This document shows, in pieces, positions 59,901-64,000 of a stretch of 64,000 nt of DNA (positions are counted from its first letter, which is position 1; each line of letters begins with the position of its first letter). The DNA is taken from NCBI GenBank assembly GCA_031310005.1, contig CM062381.1:2728001-2792000 (forward strand), in the 5' to 3' direction. Both the position numbers and the translations under genes were made by a program. This DNA is from Dactylellina haptotyla. Lineage: Eukaryota; Ascomycota; Orbiliomycetes; Orbiliales; Orbiliaceae. Under the pieces are notes generated by a model. The model was not told where the DNA came from and ran no database searches. It was given only the letters and a program-made list of their open reading frames with translations.

Positions 59901-60159
59901 TGATATCATGTTCCTCATCTATAATATCGGATGAAAATATGTCATCATCAAGCAGATCGCCATAATCTTCTTGCTGGATGGTTGTAGCGGTAGTAGCTCT
60001 TGGAATGGGTAGCTTGTCCGTCCGGTTGACCGGAGAACGCGGTTTGTTCGCTGGGGTTCGCTGTTTGTTTGCTTCCTCGAACTGTCGGGTGGCCGCTATC
60101 AGAAGGGCATCGTCCAAATCATCGTCGCCATAATCATCATCGTCGTCTTGAAATGACAT
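56985..60159 (-). CDS. mph1: ATP-dependent DNA helicase Mph1 (FANCM family)
   Basis: Nuclear 3'-5' DNA helicase/translocase that acts on D-loops and stalled forks to limit crossovers and promote error-free repair. Two exons, 60159-58324 and 58262-56985, give 1037 residues, the usual size for filamentous fungi. Signatures: acidic start (DDDDDYGDDDLDDA); DYQFNITKRALFTNVLVALP; Walker A PTGLGKTFIA (about 170); LIVVDEAHRATGEYAY (DEAH, about 275); ALTATPGSK; the Mph1-specific helical insert (LKPMLKKLNDMKVCY); EEGLDIGEVDFIVCFDASAS and, across the intron, IRMLQRMGRTGRKRAG (motif VI). A disordered C-terminus with Ser/Pro-rich blocks and basic KRKSDLKPTKQAKR follows. It is divergent from the parvulin gene across 474 bp. 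Confidence 0.97.
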
Positions 60160-60633
60160 CCTTTCGAGTGCGGATCCGTTGCCTTGCGGGTGTGGGTGTT
60201 TACCAGGTCATTTGGAGCTCACACTAAGGTATGTGTATTTCTGTGGAGAAAAGCTTGGTTCGAAAAGGAAGGAATGGGCGATGCTGTTAAGATGCGATAT
60301 CTACGGAGGACTCATTCGCGATGCGGACGTTGTGTACCGGGGACTGAGGTTGAAATGAAGATGCACTTGCATATATGCGCACTTGCAGAGAGGTGCCCGG
60401 GTCTTGGGTGTTGTGAGCGGCAGGAAGACGCGTTGAGAGCGAGCATCAAACAACGCGCAGGTGTGGCCTGTTCTGTGCTCCGCCAAGCCCATCCAATCGG
60501 CGCTTCTTCATGTCCGGTGCTCTGCGGGGAGCGTACAGCTGCGGGCGCCAAAATACAATTTTCTTCGCTGGATCCAAAAAAGCTACGATCTGGCAATCTC
60601 GCTGCACACCTCGAACATCACGTCTAGCTAGAC
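60160..60633. promoter_or_regulatory. shared divergent promoter of mph1 and the parvulin gene
   Basis: Separates the start codons of two head-to-head genes. An open frame of 147 codons (60184-60627, +) crosses it but has no protein features and is rejected as a gene. Confidence 0.5.
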
Positions 60634-61202
60634 ATGGGCAAGAATAAGGGCAAAGAGGCCGGGGATTCTAAGGGCAAGGGGAAGGGAAAGGCTGACGCTG
60701 GAGAGGGGAGCAGCAAAGGCGCGGGGAAGCTGAAGGCGGCCAACTCGATCAATGTACAGGAGGACATCTCATATCTCTCCTTTTGTCTATCCCTTCGCTA
60801 ACGTCATCTAGGTCAGGCATATCCTGTGCGAGAAACATTCAAAAGCACTTGAAGCGATCGAGAAGCTGAACGAAGGGGGCAAGTTTGATGCTGTGGCTCG
60901 GGAATACAGTGAAGACAAGGCTCGGCAAGGGGGGAGTCTTGGCTGGAAGACCCGAGGGTCTCTCGTCCAAGAATTCGAGGTCGCGGCATATGCCCTCGAG
61001 CCATCGACCTCTGATAAGCCCGTGTGGGCAGGGCCCGTGAAGACGGCACACGGATATCACATTATCATGGTAAGCCTTTTTCTCTAGCAGTCGATGTTTA
61101 CCTAACTCCAAACAAAACACACCAACTATGCATCAACAAAAATAAATTTTTAAGATCGAGCTAATACGCTTTCGGGTGTGACAGGTTGAGGGGCGAAAGT
61201 AA
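60634..61202 (+). CDS. pin4: parvulin-type peptidyl-prolyl isomerase, Par14/PIN4 type
   Basis: Small cis-trans prolyl isomerase of the Par14 (human PIN4) type, associated with ribosome biogenesis and the nucleus in other organisms. Three exons, 60634-60753, 60812-61069 and 61185-61202, give 131 residues, matching human Par14. The basic Gly/Lys-rich N-terminus ([19 protein letters not shown]) is typical of the type. The domain runs from [19 protein letters not shown] through [20 protein letters not shown] and [11 protein letters not shown] to [18 protein letters not shown]. The last exon is only 18 nt, and the first intron ends in a CTAG acceptor. No WW domain, so it is not a Pin1/Ess1 orthologue. 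Confidence 0.94.
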
Positions 61203-62482
61203 GGTAGAGAGGTACAGAGGGAAAGAGCTATTGTATCCACAAGGGCTTGGATTGTTTCTGCTTAAGGATTATGCATAATGAAATGTCATATTTTGTATTG
61301 GAGGTCGAGCAGCGCACGAGGCTGTTGCATTGCATGGAAGGTTCCACCAGCTGGAAAGGCCGAGAACCCGCGAAAAACGCCAGCCTAGAGAGCTTAGCCT
61401 TTCGGTGGAAGTGGGTGTCGTGGATTGGGCTTGATACAATAGTTGTTTCCCAAAACCGCCGGGCTATGGGATCGAAGTGGATCGTGAATCAAACCCGGAT
61501 CCAGAAGAGTGCAATTAGTCTAGTTTGTTGGGTATGAGCACGGAAGGAGGGAGTGAAATGTGTGTGTAATGGTGTGTGCCAAGCCGGTGTGGATGCGGTT
61601 AAAAATGCAGGTACCGAAGGACCTTCACATTTCGCTTAATGCCCCATTCTCGCAGGAGGCCGTGGGTTCTTTTTTTGCATCTGCCTCAGCTTGATTGAGG
61701 GCTTAATCCGGGGTCAGGGGAAACAAAGAAAACCAGAGGTTTATGACGACACTACCCTCAAAAGGCCTCAGAGCACGAAAAATCCTTTTCGTGATGCGTG
61801 CTACCCAATGCCAGAACCTCAACGGAGCGTAGACGCTGCGGGGCGCCAGATGGAAGCGGTGATTGTTTGGTTCCAGCTCGAAATTCCCCGCAATAGAACG
61901 GCGCGCGACGACTGGGAATGATTGGGAATGTGCATTTTGTCGCCTGTCTCATTTCGCCGTAGCGCCATGGCAATCTCAGCACCCGACTGGCTGGCCGCAA
62001 TGCTGCGCCCTATTCTCTCCATCGTGCTCGCCCGTGATGCTGCTGTGTGCATGTATGTGCATACAATGTAACCAACGGTGTTATTTGTGTATTTGTGTAT
62101 GCCGGAGATTGTGAAATGAGGTAAAACAATACCGAATGGGTGGAGAGAATACCACGGCACTGTACATGCGACGGGATCGGACAGGGAACAAAGCGCACTA
62201 AGCCAACTAGCTGGCCGTCTGTTGGACGGAGGCTTCCATTCGATCGGCTGCCCTTAAAAGGATCGAGCCCCCGCCTGCTCCTTCTTCCTCTTCCTTCTTT
62301 CTCTACCCATCGACGCTCTCTTCTTCTTTCGTGTTCCAACAAATACCAAAAGTTATCGATAACGTCTGTCGTTCTTTCCAACCTTCGTCACACTCTTTCG
62401 GTCCCAATTGCCCTTCAGCAGATAATACATTCTCTACAGTAACTGTAATTTTTTATATTTATTATATAACCCAACCGCAGAA
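61203..62482. other. 1.3-kb interval upstream of the CX3C protein gene
   Basis: No supported gene. The end (about 62275-62345) is CT-rich, consistent with promoter/5' leader of the gene starting at 62483; CTTAAAAGG at 62254-62262 may serve as a TATA-like element. Both are inference. Confidence 0.5.
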
Positions 62483-63302
62483 ATGAAGTTCTCCACCTTG
62501 ACCACCGTCGCCGGCCTCACCGCCATGGTTGCCGCCATCCCCCAGGCCAGCATCACCGCTGCCCCGTCCGGCGCCCCAGCCGGCTACGACGCTGCTTATT
62601 CCAGCACTCTCTCCTGCATCAACTCCTGCGGACCCGGTAACGTCTACTGCCAGGCCGAGTGCCAGGGTCTCCCAACGTATGTTCAACATCACCGTACCCC
62701 AAAATGGGTTGTTTCACAGATGTCCTGATATCAAACCTTGTGAATAGTCCCGATGCAGGTGCCTTGAACGCCACCCACGACTGTGTCGCCGCCTGCCCAC
62801 CAGGAGGCAGCGCTGAGGCGAACGCGTAAGTCAATTGCGATCTCTTCCAATTCCACGTTGGACATTGACATTAACATCTCGTTTGTAGTGCTTGGGCCAA
62901 GTGCCAACAGGCCTGCGTTGCTTCCTTCTACTGGAGCGCCTCTGGCACCTACTCCAGCTATGTGGTCCCAACCCCAGCTGGCTTCACCAACAACCAGGTC
63001 CCAGCCCAGGCCACCAACACTGACGCCGCCGCTGCTTCCGGTACTTGTAAGTTCCAAATTCTTCTGATATCTTGAAACCGAACGAGGGAACAATTTATTA
63101 ACCCCTCACGATAATGTCTACAGCTGCCGTTTCTGGTGCTGTCTCCGGTGCTACTTCCTCCGGCTCCAAGGCCTCCAAGACCTCTGGCGCTCCATCCTCG
63201 TCCAGCACCACCAAGCCAACCGAGTCTCCTAATGCTGGTGCCGTCGTCTCCGCGCCAATGCTCAGCGTTTTCGGTCTCATCCTTGCTGCCTTTGCTTTGT
63301 AA
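62483..63302 (+). CDS. GPI-anchored secreted protein with four CX3C motifs
   Basis: Four exons, 62483-62676, 62748-62825, 62889-63046 and 63124-63302, give 202 residues. A signal peptide (about 1-18, MKFSTLTTVAGLTAMVAA) leads to a compact region with four CX3C pairs: CINSC, CQAEC, CVAAC and CQQAC (about residues 48-100), ending in VASFYWSASGTYSSY. A Ser/Thr/Ala-rich stalk (about 120-180) follows, then a C-terminal hydrophobic tail (APMLSVFGLILAAFAL) preceded by small residues (SPNAG), typical of a GPI-attachment signal. All introns fall in phase. Likely at the outer plasma membrane or cell wall. I do not recognise a named family. CX3C pairs suggest helix hairpins held by disulfides, which is inference. 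Confidence 0.85.
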
Positions 63303-64000
63303 ATTCCCCTACAGCTCGCAGCATAGATGCCCAGCACAGGGATCTGTATACACTCACGGGGCCTGGTGCAAAGGCTCCGTTCTCATGAACTCACGTACAT
63401 CTTTGGCCGTGTTTCCATATTCTTATAATTCTTGTTAATAACTTTTTTTTCACTTTTTATTTTGTTCTACACACGATCGATTGGGGGACGCTTCAGATAT
63501 GGATTCACGTCAATAGTACCTTAAATTCTAAAAATAACCAAATTCTTAATGGTCATGATGAATTCTTCATAATTCGATCCTAAAAAAGTAATTTCCGTGA
63601 AAATTCTAGATGTCGTGAATTTTTAATCTACTTTCCCTTCCACTAGCACCAAAACAGCTCGTGAAATTTCGTCATATCCGTCGCCAGTCGTAAATGAGGT
63701 GGGCCGTTGGTTCTCGGGTATTTCAGATGAGAGGTTCGAATTTATCTGGAATTCTTAATAATTCATTCACCTAAGTTCGGGGCTCCACTCGCGCCCCACC
63801 ACGCGGCCTAGTCCGGGAGCGACCATGAACGGGATCAAATGTGCAGGAAAAATAAAAGTTTTCTGAAGCGCTCACAACGCCCAAGGAGGGAAGCCCGGCG
63901 CCAGGTCGCCGTTAACCACCCTGCATCGATATCACAGGCCAAGCGCGAGCTGGGCTCCATTCCAAGCCTGAGACCTCGCCCGCCCATATCATGACATCAA
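63303..64000. other. 3' flank of the CX3C protein gene
   Basis: No gene seen to the window end. AT-rich, with several AATTCTTAAT-like repeats around 63538-63760, then a GC-richer segment after 63780. Confidence 0.5.

Noticed and set aside
60184-60627. 147-codon open frame between mph1 and the parvulin gene
   Set aside because: No domain or conserved feature. It fills a divergent promoter and ends just before the parvulin ATG.

Overview
The window is nuclear DNA of a filamentous ascomycete, most likely Pezizomycotina. The evidence is many short introns (about 50-90 nt) with GT..AG ends and CTAAC-type branch sites, genes 0.4-2 kb apart on both strands, and proteins of clearly fungal type: an LSD1-type demethylase carrying a C-terminal HMG box, Pal1, kexin, a Dsc4-like DUF1746 protein and GPI-anchored or small secreted proteins. 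The order or species cannot be fixed from the sequence alone. All gene models were built by hand from reading frame, splice sites and phase. Except for the phosphotransferase, every spliced model closes to a whole number of codons.

Layout. 2.6-4.8 kb: glucose-6-phosphate dehydrogenase (+). 5.75-8.2 kb: a GPH/SUT-type sugar transporter (+). 9.0-12.8 kb: a large PhoD-like phosphatase (-). 12.8-15.6 kb: gene-free. 15.6-18.5 kb: Kex2-type processing protease (+). 19.4-20.9 kb: CDP-alcohol (ethanolamine/choline) phosphotransferase (-), with an apparent frameshift near its N-terminus. 22.9-24.2 kb: U6 snRNA 3'-end exonuclease Usb1 (-). 25.95-27.6 kb: a Gly-rich repeat secreted protein (+). 30.2-32.1 kb: Pal1 (+). 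33.1-33.4 kb: a small two-exon gene (-). 34.6-36.1 kb: casein kinase 2 alpha (-). 37.5-38.3 kb: a FAS1-like secreted protein (+). 39.5-43.5 kb: SWIRM/amine oxidase/HMG demethylase (+). 44.8-45.5 kb: SRP14 (+). 46.1-47.3 kb: Dsc4-like DUF1746 protein (-). 47.7-49.1 kb: replication factor C subunit 2 (+). 49.5-50.3 kb: a disordered protein of unknown function (-). 51.8-56.3 kb: an AT-richer block with three tandem secreted paralogues (-). 57.0-60.2 kb: Mph1/FANCM helicase (-). 60.6-61.2 kb: a Par14-type parvulin (+). 62.5-63.3 kb: a GPI-anchored protein with four CX3C motifs (+).

Most of these are conserved housekeeping genes with no operon-like logic. G6PD and the transporter feed carbon and NADPH metabolism. 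Kexin, SRP14 and the phosphotransferase serve the secretory and membrane system. Mph1 and Rfc2 act in genome maintenance.

The accessory material is of most interest. The tandem trio at 51.8-56.3 kb shares three-exon architecture and identical intron phases (1, then 2) and has cysteine/tryptophan patterns reminiscent of ricin-B-type beta-trefoils. The Gly-rich repeat protein, the CX3C protein and the small 92-residue gene are also candidates for lineage-specific functions. Two further leads concern G6PD: it ends in a PTS1-like tripeptide (HKL), and its unusually long first intron is open in frame and could supply an alternative membrane-anchored N-terminus.
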